A stretch of 64,000 nt of DNA from Streptomyces sp. NBC_01431 (GTDB taxonomy: Bacteria > Actinomycetota > Actinomycetes > Streptomycetales > Streptomycetaceae): positions 7,874,001 to 7,938,000 of the forward strand of contig NZ_CP109496.1 in the NCBI RefSeq assembly GCF_036231355.1, written 5' to 3'. The notes under the pieces are model-generated. The model ran no database searches and was not told the DNA's origin. It saw only the letters and a program-made list of their open reading frames with translations. Of the stretch, positions 56,679 to 64,000 are shown one piece after another. Made by a program: the position numbers and the translations under genes. The first letter of the stretch is position 1. Each line of letters opens with the position of its first letter.

Positions 56679-56715
56679 ACAACAACTAACGAACCACTAC
56701 TGGCGCAGGACACTA
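55558..56715 (-). mobile_element. Complete IS630 element with TA target duplication
   Basis: Ends TGTCCTGCGCC (55561-55571) and GGCGCAGGACA (56702-56712) are inverted repeats, each flanked by CTAG so that TA is duplicated at 55558-55559 and 56714-56715, the standard IS630/Tc1 signature. About 1.15 kb with one intact transposase. It sits in the small gene described separately. Confidence 0.85.
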
Positions 56716-56766
56716 GAGCCCTTTTCGCGGCCTCCGGCCATCGTGCCCGCTCATCCTCTCCAGTGA

Positions 56767-58338
56767 TTACAGTGGCGACACGTCGAAGGTGCGATGTACC
56801 CAGTCCGAGGAGCCGCCGGGGTTGGACTGTTTGACGCTGATCTCGTACAACCGATTGATGGGCAGGTCCCGGTTGCATTGCACGGCCCACATGTCGCCAT
56901 TCGTCACACGCGTTTCGGCTAGCACGGTATTCGGGTCGCCCTTCTTGCAGACGGTGATGATGGCCCCCGGCTGTCCGTAGGTGCCTCTGAAGGTCGGGCG
57001 CCGTGATACCGATGCCAGGTGTCCCGGTTCGACAATTGCCGGAGGCCGGGGCGGCGGAGGCACCTGCTTTCGTACATGGAAGGTGCGGTTCGGCACCCAG
57101 TCCGATTGTCCGTATTCGTTCGACTGTCGTGCGCTGATTGAGTACGGACCTTCTGGCAGCTCCCGGTTGCAGGGGACTGACCACTTCCGTTCGCGGTCTA
57201 CAGTGGCAGTGCCCAGTACTGTGCCGGGTTCTCCGGTCTTGACCACCGTGATGGTTTCCCCCGGCTGTCCTCCGGTGCCGCTGAACACGGGTTTTGTTTC
57301 GGTGTACTGGCTCTGCACCGGAACGGTGATCTGTGGTGTCCACGGCCGTATGCGGTTCATGTTGATGACTTCCGTCATCATGTTGGTGTATCCGCCGGAG
57401 GTTGAGTTGTGGGGGCGGTCGCAGTAGTTCAGCAGGACCACGCCCACGGATTTTGTACGGTCGTGCAGGCGAGTCAGTTCCTGGAGAGTGTATGGATTAA
57501 GTCTCTGGGCGTAACCCCAAGGGGTATGAGGAGAGCCTGTCGCGGTAGTGTAGTTCAGGAACATCTTCGATTTGGACGGTCCGGCGTCCATCGCCTTGAT
57601 CAGGTGATTGCGAACGTAGGATTTCTTGGCGTCTATTCCCGGCTTGTTCCAGTGGTCCTGGATGTCGAACAGGCTGGAGCCGAGGTCCAGTCCGCCGATG
57701 TAGGGACCCCTGGTCGCCAGTACGATCTTTCCGCGAACCTCACCGAGAGTCGGAAATTGATTGCTGATGTGGAACAGGCGGCGCCATCCGTCCTGGTCGA
57801 GATAGACATCTTCGAAGGTGCGCTTGAAGTCGGCAGCCGCCGAATCGGACTTGGTCTCCGAGAGCCGCATGAAGATCGTCTCGGTGGGGCGCGCCTTGAG
57901 GAATTCGTGGCACATCTGCAGCACGCTGCCGAAATATAGGTGCTGGTTTATATTGCCATGGAACACTTCGAAATACTGTGGGCTGCGACGGGCGCAGCGG
58001 ATGTCGATGAATCGGATACCGTTGTTGAGCTGCCACTCCAGGTTCTGGGCCTGGCACCGCCCATACCCGAAGGCCGTGTCGTCGTGGACAGCACAACTCT
58101 CGTGCGTGCCCGGGATCGAGATGTCGGTCACTTTGGTTTCGTTTGGTATGCCTGACATCCAGTTGTTCAGCTGTGACAGTACTGGTATCGATTCGCCGAA
58201 CGCGGCGGTCTCGTCGCCCTGGTACTCGGGAGCCGTTTCGAGTGTCAATTGAGACAGGAACGCTGCCATGTCCGCAGCGGACGTGACGTGTTCCGACGAT
58301 GGCTCATTGCCGCTGCTGTCGGCAGTTGTGTGAGGCAT
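56767..58338 (-). CDS. PI-PLC X-domain phospholipase-like protein with two Ig-like repeats
   Basis: 523 residues; ATG 58338 with AAAAGGAG eight bases upstream. Residues about 75-330 form the PI-PLC X fold: DISIPGTHESCAVHDDTAFG (first catalytic His), RFIDIRCARRSPQYFEVFHG (second His), LKARPTETIFMRLSET, KIVLATRGPYIGG. Residues about 345-430 and 435-523 are tandem repeats of an Ig-like beta-sandwich (PVFSGTGGQPGETITVVKTG versus PTFRGTYGQPGAIITVCKKG; both with a Cys-Asn-Arg-(Glu/Asp)-Leu block). No signal peptide is visible, unusual for a bacterial PI-PLC. Codons include several AT-rich ones (AGA, CTT, ATA), unlike neighbours, suggesting recent transfer. It would cleave phosphatidylinositol-type lipids; the Ig-like part may bind surfaces. 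Confidence 0.85.
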   Translation of the reverse strand: MPHTTADSSGNEPSSEHVTSAADMAAFLSQLTLETAPEYQGDETAAFGESIPVLSQLNNWMSGIPNETKVTDISIPGTHESCAVHDDTAFGYGRCQAQNLEWQLNNGIRFIDIRCARRSPQYFEVFHGNINQHLYFGSVLQMCHEFLKARPTETIFMRLSETKSDSAAADFKRTFEDVYLDQDGWRRLFHISNQFPTLGEVRGKIVLATRGPYIGGLDLGSSLFDIQDHWNKPGIDAKKSYVRNHLIKAMDAGPSKSKMFLNYTTATGSPHTPWGYAQRLNPYTLQELTRLHDRTKSVGVVLLNYCDRPHNSTSGGYTNMMTEVINMNRIRPWTPQITVPVQSQYTETKPVFSGTGGQPGETITVVKTGEPGTVLGTATVDRERKWSVPCNRELPEGPYSISARQSNEYGQSDWVPNRTFHVRKQVPPPPRPPAIVEPGHLASVSRRPTFRGTYGQPGAIITVCKKGDPNTVLAETRVTNGDMWAVQCNRDLPINRLYEISVKQSNPGGSSDWVHRTFDVSPL

Positions 58339-58923
58339 GACGTAGCTCCTTTTGCGGTCGGTCACGGAAGCTGTATAGGGCAGAGCTGGTCAGCGGCTGG
58401 AGCACCTCCGTGGCCATGAGATGGGCATGCCGGGCTCAGGCAGTAACCGGTCCCCAGGGGCAGTTCGCCAGGACGCTACAGCTGTCGCCTGATACCGCTT
58501 CGGGCGAACCAACATGAACGGCCGGAACATGCCCCAGCACGGCCAAAACCCCCCACTCGCGCAAGCCCCACGGCTGCATTGCGAGCGGGCACCGGAGCCC
58601 GAATCCTGGTCCACGCCTGATCCACACGCACCGGTCAACGGAGTGGCGGAAGAGCCGGGCCACCGCCACCACCGGCGCGGAGGCAGGACGGTCAAGGGCC
58701 CTCACCGGACGTGACTAAAACAGGCGGTGAGTACGTCATCGCAGCTCACGAGACACCCCGGCACTCGCGCCACCCTCAGGGGCCGCGGTAGCGAAACGGA
58801 AGTGGCCGACATGCGCTGTTGCGGCGCCCGGGTTCGCAGGTCCTCGGGGTCTCCTCGCAGGGATCCGGTCTAGCCTCCTCCTGCGTGCCTGCACCGCGCG
58901 GGCACACCAGGACAGGGGGCACG
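58339..58923. other. Intergenic between divergent PI-PLC and Vps62-like genes
   Basis: About 585 bases with no recognised gene; short open frames are Arg/Gly/Pro-rich and unconvincing. It must contain both divergent promoters. No clear operator was found. Confidence 0.5.
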
Positions 58924-60351
58924 ATGCCACGCATCGAAACCTTCGGTGACATCGACATCTGTTACACGACGGCCCGCACTCTTGTGTGGAGCAGCTTCGG
59001 GGCACGCGGCCAGAGGGACGCCAACTTCTGGCTTCCGACGCTTCTTCCGGCGAACTCGTTCCGCCCATTGGGGACCTACGTCTTCGCCGGAACTGTTGAT
59101 GAGGTCAAAGACGAGGCTTGGTCGGCGACCGGTCGGCCGTTGCCGCTGGTTCGCAACCGGGGCAACGGGCAGGGGCCGCTGGCCAGCCCGGTGCGCTACG
59201 AGCGGCTGTGGCATGACCGGAACAGCGGCGCGGGCCTGTACGGCTCGGCGTGGAGGCCGATCCCACCGAACGGCTACGTGGCGTTGGGGGATCTGTGGTG
59301 GCCGGGATGGGACGAGGCCCCGCCGCTGAATGCCACCTGGTGCGTGAAGCAGGAGCACGTGAGCCACACCTACGTCCAAGGGGCGAGGATCACTCCGCGA
59401 CTGTGGGACGACCGGGGCACCGGAGCCCATGAGAGCGTGGCGGTATGGGGGCTGGATGCTCCGCCCACCTCGGTAACGGACAGGACGGAGCGGCTCTTCC
59501 TGCCCGCGCAGTACACGACCACGGTGAACCACTACAACGTGGCGGACCCGACCCCCACCTCGTGGGTGCTGGAAGTACCCGCCGACGTCGAGACGCGCGA
59601 GGTGCCCGGGCCGCCGAGGATGACGTCAACCGCTAGGCCGGAAGCGCCTGCCCCGGTTACTGACCGCATCGTGCGCGTGCCTCTCACCGCGGTGAACGAC
59701 CCCGACCGCAGCGAGGAATGGAAGATCGAGAACAGCCCCTTTTACACCATTCGGCGTCAACTCGGATACGAGGTGGCCGTCTACGGCTACAACCGCGAAG
59801 GATCGAGACCCGTCATCGCAGGCGAGGACGTGAAAACCGGGTTTAGCAAGGAGGAAGAGGAGACGTTCACCGAGAAAACCACCATCTCGGTCAACGTCAG
59901 TGCCGGGGTCTCCTTCAAGGCATTCTCCTTGGGGGCCGATGTCAACATCACCCGGGAGATCGGCTACGAACACAGAACCAACGTCGCCGAGTTCGAGGAG
60001 CGGTCCTACCCTAAGCAGATCAGCATCCCGCCGCAGGCAGCGGGCGTCTTGTGGGTGGAGGTCCACCACCTGGAGGTCTACCGCGCGGACAACACCCTCG
60101 TCGGTGACGCGACGCTCTCCTTCAGGATCAACAACTCATTCGTGGTGGGCGAGTACCCGCCCGGCGCCGGCGTGATCGACCTCCCGGACCCCGCTGTTGC
60201 TGAACCCGAGTTCTCCCAGGCCCCGGACATCGACTGGGAGACCGGCGAGGGGCTGCCCAAGATCGACATCGGCGCACTGGCAAAGCAAGCCGAGCAGGAG
60301 AGCGGAGACCAACAGCCAAGCCGACCTACCATCAGGAGTGCGGGCACGTAG
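58924..60351 (+). CDS. Vps62-like protein with C-terminal beta-rich domain
   Basis: 475 residues from ATG 58924 (GGGGGC upstream). N-terminal part (about 20-200) resembles Vps62/DUF946 proteins: TLVWSSFGARGQRDANFWLP, WRPIPPNGYVALGDLWWPGW, ATWCVKQEHVSHTYVQGARI, ESVAVWGLDAP. After a Pro-rich linker, residues about 260-420 have alternating strands (TTISVNVSAGVSFKAFSLGA, DVNITREIGYE, SYPKQISIPPQAAGVLWVEV), a pattern seen in aerolysin/ETX-type pore formers. This second part is inference from pattern only. The tail is acidic (EFSQAPDIDWETGEGLPKID). No signal peptide. Divergent from the PI-PLC gene, with which it might act on membranes. Confidence 0.65.
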   Translation: MPRIETFGDIDICYTTARTLVWSSFGARGQRDANFWLPTLLPANSFRPLGTYVFAGTVDEVKDEAWSATGRPLPLVRNRGNGQGPLASPVRYERLWHDRNSGAGLYGSAWRPIPPNGYVALGDLWWPGWDEAPPLNATWCVKQEHVSHTYVQGARITPRLWDDRGTGAHESVAVWGLDAPPTSVTDRTERLFLPAQYTTTVNHYNVADPTPTSWVLEVPADVETREVPGPPRMTSTARPEAPAPVTDRIVRVPLTAVNDPDRSEEWKIENSPFYTIRRQLGYEVAVYGYNREGSRPVIAGEDVKTGFSKEEEETFTEKTTISVNVSAGVSFKAFSLGADVNITREIGYEHRTNVAEFEERSYPKQISIPPQAAGVLWVEVHHLEVYRADNTLVGDATLSFRINNSFVVGEYPPGAGVIDLPDPAVAEPEFSQAPDIDWETGEGLPKIDIGALAKQAEQESGDQQPSRPTIRSAGT

Positions 60352-60363
60352 AGGAAAACAAGG

Positions 60364-60393
60364 GTGCGGTCCGCGGCGCAGTGCGGACCGCAC
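60364..60393 (+). terminator. Hairpin terminator after the Vps62-like gene
   Basis: GTGCGGTCCGC (60364-60374) pairs with GCGGACCGCAC (60383-60393), loop of 8, 12 bases after the stop. Confidence 0.75.
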
Positions 60394-60726
60394 GCTCGCT
60401 ACAGCCGTCGGGCCATCATTGATGACAACTTTGCGGCGGGGCAGCGGGTGGCTCACTGGCAGCCGAGACCAGGCTGGACCGCACCCCGTTCTCGGCGCGG
60501 CTGAGGGCCAGACATAAAACTGGCGTCTCTGGCTAGCGCGGCGGTTGATCACCACGTGTGACTGAGCGCTTCAGCTGGCGGATGAGCAGCCGACTTGGCG
60601 GGGCTGAGCGGTTGAGTTGGCGGACGTGTTGAGCCGAAGCACGATAGTTGTCACCAAGGCAGGCATGCTGGCACCAGGGCCACCGGGCGGCGACTGCTGA
60701 GCGGAGTTCTGGACCGCGGTGCAGTG
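60394..60726. other. Intergenic, nothing recognised
   Basis: About 330 bases with no coding frame of known type and no repeat of note. Confidence 0.5.
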
Positions 60727-61050
60727 TCAGCTGTCCACTCCGGCTTCCCGCTTGCGTCGGCACAGCACCTGGTCGCTGAAGAGGTGTCGGCACCGGTCGA
60801 GCAGTTCGCCTACTTCCGCGTTGCCGTGTGGCTCGTCCGGTGCCGGACACCAGCGTTGCACTGATTGCGCGGCCCAGGTGCGCAGCTTGATTTCCGGGTC
60901 TTCGAGCAGACCGACCGCCGTCCGTAGGGCCACGATGCCGCCGCGCGAGTCGAGCAGCCGGAAGGCGCCGACGCGGACGTGCCGCGGCCGCTGAGAGCTG
61001 GTGCGCTCCCATAGCCAGTCGGCGGGCAGTTCCTTGGCCGAGGGCAGCAT
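60727..61050 (-). pseudogene. HEAT-repeat-like protein, probable C-terminal fragment
   Basis: 107 residues: LPADWLWERTSSQRPRHVRV, GAFRLLDSRGGIVALRTAVG, LLEDPEIKLRTWAAQSVQRW, LDRCRHLFSDQVLCRRKREA. Helical pairs of HEAT type, as in the end of larger uncharacterised Streptomyces proteins. An ATG exists at 61050, but the sequence looks internal and the upstream part is missing, so a fragment is more likely than a full gene. Confidence 0.5.
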
Positions 61051-61112
61051 GACGGCGGCGGCCCGGCAGGCCCCTCAGCAGTTGCCCGCCGCGCGCTGAA
61101 AGGCCCTGTGAC

Positions 61113-61636
<524 letters not shown>

Positions 61637-61642
61637 GCGCGG

Positions 61643-61682
61643 GGTGGGGCGGGGCGCCGGCGGTCCGGCGCCCCGCCCCACC
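61643..61682. terminator. Strong bidirectional hairpin terminator
   Basis: GGTGGGGCGGGGCGCCGG (61643-61660) and its complement (61665-61682), loop of 4, between the convergent thioesterase and TauD genes. Confidence 0.85.
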
Positions 61683-61731
61683 TTCCGGGGGAACAGCCCT
61701 GACCCCGCCTTCCGCGGGAACAACCGGTAGT

Positions 61732-62622
61732 TCATGCCTCCGGTGTGTAGTGCGAGGCGTCGCCCGCGATCGAGTAGCTCTCCTTGCCCTCGATGCCGAC
61801 CGGTACGTCACCGGCGACCGTCACGCGGTGCAGGCGGCGCGGCAGGCCGTTGTAGTTGTCGATGGCATAGTGCTGGGTGATCCGGTTGTCGAACAGGACG
61901 AGCTGGTTCGGCGACCAGCGCCACCGCAGGATGTTCTCCGGCCGGGTGACGTACGCCTGGAGCAGGTCGAGGATCTTGCGGGACTCCGCCACCGATAGGC
62001 CGACGATCCGCTGGGCGAACCCGCCGATGAACAGGCCGCGTTCACCGGTCAAGGGATGCACGCGGACGACCGGGTGGGCGGTCCGGAAGTTGATCGACGT
62101 GAACTGGACGCGCTGCTCGGCCTTCTCCTCGTCGACCTCCTCGTCCGGCACCGCGTAGTCGTAGTCATTGGTGTGCTCGGCCCAGAGCGTGTCGGCGAGC
62201 AGCCGCAGCGGCTCCGGCAGACTCCGGTACGCGGAGGCGGAGTTGGCGATCAGCGTCTCGCCTCCGTACGGCGGGACGGTGATGCTGCGCAGGGTGCTGG
62301 CCTGCGGTGGGTTGAGGACGAAGGTGACGTCGGTGTGCCAGTGGTTGGCGCGGCCGCGCTCGCTGTCCACGGGCAGCACGTTGGGCGCGTCGTCGACGGC
62401 GGGCACGGTGGGGTGGGCGGTGGTGAGGTCGCCGAAATGGCGGGCGAAGGCCTGCTGGCCCTCGTCGTCCAGGTCGACGTCGTCGAAGACGAGCGCCTTG
62501 TGTTCGTTCAGGGCGGCGCGCAGGGCGGTGACGCTCTCCGCGTCGAGCGGCTTGGCGATGTCGACGCCGGACACCTGGGCGCCGATGTGTGCGGTGACCT
62601 TGCGGATCTCTATGCCGGACAT
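61732..62622 (-). CDS. TauD/TfdA-family dioxygenase (sulfonate/sulfate-ester type)
   Basis: 296 residues from ATG 62622. IRKVTAHIGAQVSGVDIAKP, then NHWHTDVTFVLNPPQASTLR with the iron-binding His-x-Asp, YGGETLIANSASAYRSLPEP, HPVVRVHPLTGERGLFIGGF, and LFDNRITQHYAIDNYNGLPR with the third His, then LHRVTVAGD with the 2-oxoglutarate-binding Arg. Closest in pattern to alkylsulfatase/taurine dioxygenases, which release sulfite or sulfate plus an aldehyde. Twelve bases downstream of the flavin monooxygenase gene in the same direction; together they suggest organosulfur scavenging. Confidence 0.9.
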   Translation of the reverse strand: MSGIEIRKVTAHIGAQVSGVDIAKPLDAESVTALRAALNEHKALVFDDVDLDDEGQQAFARHFGDLTTAHPTVPAVDDAPNVLPVDSERGRANHWHTDVTFVLNPPQASTLRSITVPPYGGETLIANSASAYRSLPEPLRLLADTLWAEHTNDYDYAVPDEEVDEEKAEQRVQFTSINFRTAHPVVRVHPLTGERGLFIGGFAQRIVGLSVAESRKILDLLQAYVTRPENILRWRWSPNQLVLFDNRITQHYAIDNYNGLPRRLHRVTVAGDVPVGIEGKESYSIAGDASHYTPEA

Positions 62623-62634
62623 GTTGGGGGCCTT

Positions 62635-63981
62635 TCAGACTCGGGTGAGGGTCGGGGAGGTGGTGTGCTGGTTGGCGGGGCGCGGGAGGCCGTAGCGGTC
62701 GCGCAGGGTGCCTCGCGGTCCGTACTGGGTACGGAACAGGCCGCGGGCGCGCAGGATCGGCACGACGTGGTCGACGAAGAGCCCGAGGCCGGACGGCAGG
62801 ACGGCCGGCATGATGTTGAAGCCGTCGGCGGCGCCCAGGCTGAACCAGTTCTCGATCGCGTCGGCCACCTGCTCGGGCGTGCCGGCGAAGGTGAGATGAC
62901 CGCGTCCGCCGCCGAGGCGGCCGATGAGTTCGCGGACGGTGAGCCGCTGGCGCCGGGCGAGTTCCACGACGAGGGTGTAGCGGCTCTTGGCCCCCTCGAT
63001 GTCGCTCTCCGGCGGCAGATCGGCGGGCAGTCGGGCGTCGAGTTCGAGGATGCCCGGTTCCAGGTTCAGCAGGTGTTCGAGCCGGTGGAGGCCGTGCTCG
63101 TGGACGATGTGGTCCTCCAGGACCTGCTCGTGTGCGCGTGCCTCGGCCTCGGTGGAGCCGATGACCGGGACGATGCCGGGCAGGATCTTGAGGTGGTCGG
63201 GGTCCCGGCCGGCGGCACGCGCCCGGGACTTGAGGTCGGCGTAGAAGTTCTGCGCGTCCCCCAACGTCTGCTGCGCGGTGAACACCGCTTCGGCGTACCG
63301 GGCCGCGAACTTCTTGCCGTCCTGCGAGGAGCCCGCCTGCACGAGGAGCGGGTAACCCTGCGGGCTGCGGGGGACATTGAGTGCGCCTTCGACGCTGAAG
63401 TATGTGCCCTTGTGGCGCGGCGGGTGGACCTTGCGCTCGTCGCCCCAGACCCCTGCCGCCTTGTCCGCGACGACCACGTCGTCCTCCCAGCTGTCCCAGA
63501 GCTTGAGCGCCACGTCCAGGAACTCGGCGGCACGCTCGTACCGAGTGGTATGGGTCGGCTCGTCGTCGAGCCCGAAGTTGCGGGCAGCCTCGGCGCCGGC
63601 GGTGGTGACGATGTTCCAGCCCGCCCGGCCGCCGCTGATGTGATCGAGGGAGGCGAAGCGTCGGGCCAAGTTGTAGGGCGAGTTGTACGAGGTGGAGGCG
63701 GTGGCGATGAGACCGATGTGCTCGGTGGCCAACGCCAGCGCGGTCAGCAGGGTGAGCGGTTCGAGCACGCCGGCCGGGCGCTGGCCGACGTTGCTGAAGA
63801 GGACGGGGCCGTCGGCGAGGAAGAGCGAGTCGAAGGTGCCGTGTTCGGCAATGAGGGCGAGATCGCGGTAGTGGTCGAGGTCGACACTCGCGTACGGGTC
63901 GCTCTCGGGCAGCCGCCAGGATGCCTCGTGGTGCCCGGTGCTCATGAGGAAGGCGTTGAGATGAAGTTGGCGCCGGGTCAC
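62635..63981 (-). CDS. LLM-class flavin-dependent monooxygenase (NtaA/SnaA/DszA family)
   Basis: 448 residues from GTG 63981, preceded by AGGAGG. TRRQLHLNAFLMSTGHHEAS, YRDLALIAEHGTFDSLFLAD, LTLLTALALATEHIGLIATA, LARRFASLDHISGGRAGWNI-VT (family hallmark), HKGTYFSVEGALNVPRSPQG, YPLLVQAGSSQDGKKFAAR, AEAVFTAQQTLGDAQNFYAD and the C-terminal GAADGFNIMPAVLPSGLGLF-VD. These enzymes use FMNH2 from a partner reductase to oxidise organosulfur or aminopolycarboxylate compounds. Paired with a TauD dioxygenase; likely a sulfur-source gene set. The operon may extend past the right edge. Confidence 0.93.
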   Translation of the reverse strand: MTRRQLHLNAFLMSTGHHEASWRLPESDPYASVDLDHYRDLALIAEHGTFDSLFLADGPVLFSNVGQRPAGVLEPLTLLTALALATEHIGLIATASTSYNSPYNLARRFASLDHISGGRAGWNIVTTAGAEAARNFGLDDEPTHTTRYERAAEFLDVALKLWDSWEDDVVVADKAAGVWGDERKVHPPRHKGTYFSVEGALNVPRSPQGYPLLVQAGSSQDGKKFAARYAEAVFTAQQTLGDAQNFYADLKSRARAAGRDPDHLKILPGIVPVIGSTEAEARAHEQVLEDHIVHEHGLHRLEHLLNLEPGILELDARLPADLPPESDIEGAKSRYTLVVELARRQRLTVRELIGRLGGGRGHLTFAGTPEQVADAIENWFSLGAADGFNIMPAVLPSGLGLFVDHVVPILRARGLFRTQYGPRGTLRDRYGLPRPANQHTTSPTLTRV

Positions 63982-64000
63982 TGAGGGTCCTCCTGGTGTT

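Larger units (their letters stand above)
55311..56766 (+). pseudogene. Small hypothetical gene interrupted by IS630
   Basis: Plus-strand frame from ATG 55311 (an upstream TTG at 55218 is possible): MADEYGVHRPTFRFASVPRP, a Pro-rich stretch, then VWDANLPVREHDRLNAAAVE and AARVLHNVVAHLRHTDGNRR-WAL. The IS630 element enters at the CTA codon (55558-55560). Removing the element and one TA copy restores CTA GAG and continues EPFSRPPAIVPAHPLQ-stop at 56764-56766, so the gene was about 100 residues. No family recognised; the helix RLNAAAVEAARVLHNVVAHL looks structured. Confidence 0.6.

Noticed and set aside
61683..61730. Two similar units CCTTCCGGGGGAACA and CCTTCCGCGGGAACA, possibly a repeat array
   Set aside because: Only two units with a 26-base offset; no further copies and no periodicity, so not a CRISPR or iteron set.

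Overview
The window is high-GC actinobacterial DNA, most likely Streptomyces. Codons are GC-rich in third position, GTG/TTG starts are common, a few TTA codons stand out, and many families are Streptomyces-typical (guanyl-specific RNase, TerD, SpoIIE-type phosphatase, CBM13 glycosidases). The density of truncated genes, frameshifts and insertion sequences looks like an accessory region such as a chromosome arm.

Layout. 1-1.6 kb: end of an aldo/keto reductase and a winged-helix protein. 1.9-2.3 kb: butt-joined remnants of three unrelated genes. 2.4-9.5 kb: a secreted ricin-type lectin and a 1959-residue RHS polymorphic toxin with PA14, RHS core, Hint and HNH nuclease parts. 10.2-15.1 kb: tandem IS5-type elements, an orphan RHS tip, broken ABC, DUF418-like and DUF4436 genes, and a truncated TerD. 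15.1-20.2 kb: a secreted RNase, a LuxR/DesK-type two-component pair, a damaged MacB-type ABC system and a methyltransferase.

20.8-37.7 kb is the main metabolic locus: a SpcZ-like gene converging on a five-gene minus-strand operon. The operon encodes an NRPS (C-A-T-TE), a hybrid NRPS-PKS (A-T-C-A-T-KS-KR-ACP-TE without an AT domain), a GSCFA protein, an SGNH-like protein and a TauD dioxygenase. The second hybrid A domain carries a proline-type pocket. Proline, one ketide extension, ketoreduction and a TauD enzyme together point to a detoxin/rimosamide-family cluster. The GSCFA/SGNH pair and the trans-acyltransferase requirement are the less explained parts.

38-45.7 kb: a possible degenerate type I-E CRISPR remnant, an IS1182 remnant, and two arabinoxylan-degrading secreted enzymes (GH62 and GH43) sharing a GTTCGATAT-type operator. 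Then come IS3 remnants, a truncated three-Cys-motif-partner gene and one complete IS3 element. 46.3-50.7 kb: a TetR regulator divergent from an alpha/beta hydrolase-UbiX-UbiD operon, with two matching palindromes between them; this is probably an aromatic-acid decarboxylation module. 50.7-52 kb: more transposase and peptidase debris. 52.1-54.9 kb: a large sensor/SpoIIE phosphatase/ATPase protein. 55.2-56.8 kb: an intact IS630 element inside a small gene that reads in frame again when the element is removed. 56.8-60.4 kb: a PI-PLC-type protein divergent from a Vps62-like protein. 60.7-64 kb: a HEAT-like fragment, a thioesterase with 11 tandem GAC triplets and a frameshift, and a TauD plus flavin-monooxygenase pair suggesting organosulfur use.

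Motifs and frames were read by eye. Frameshifts in remnants could in some cases be sequencing errors.
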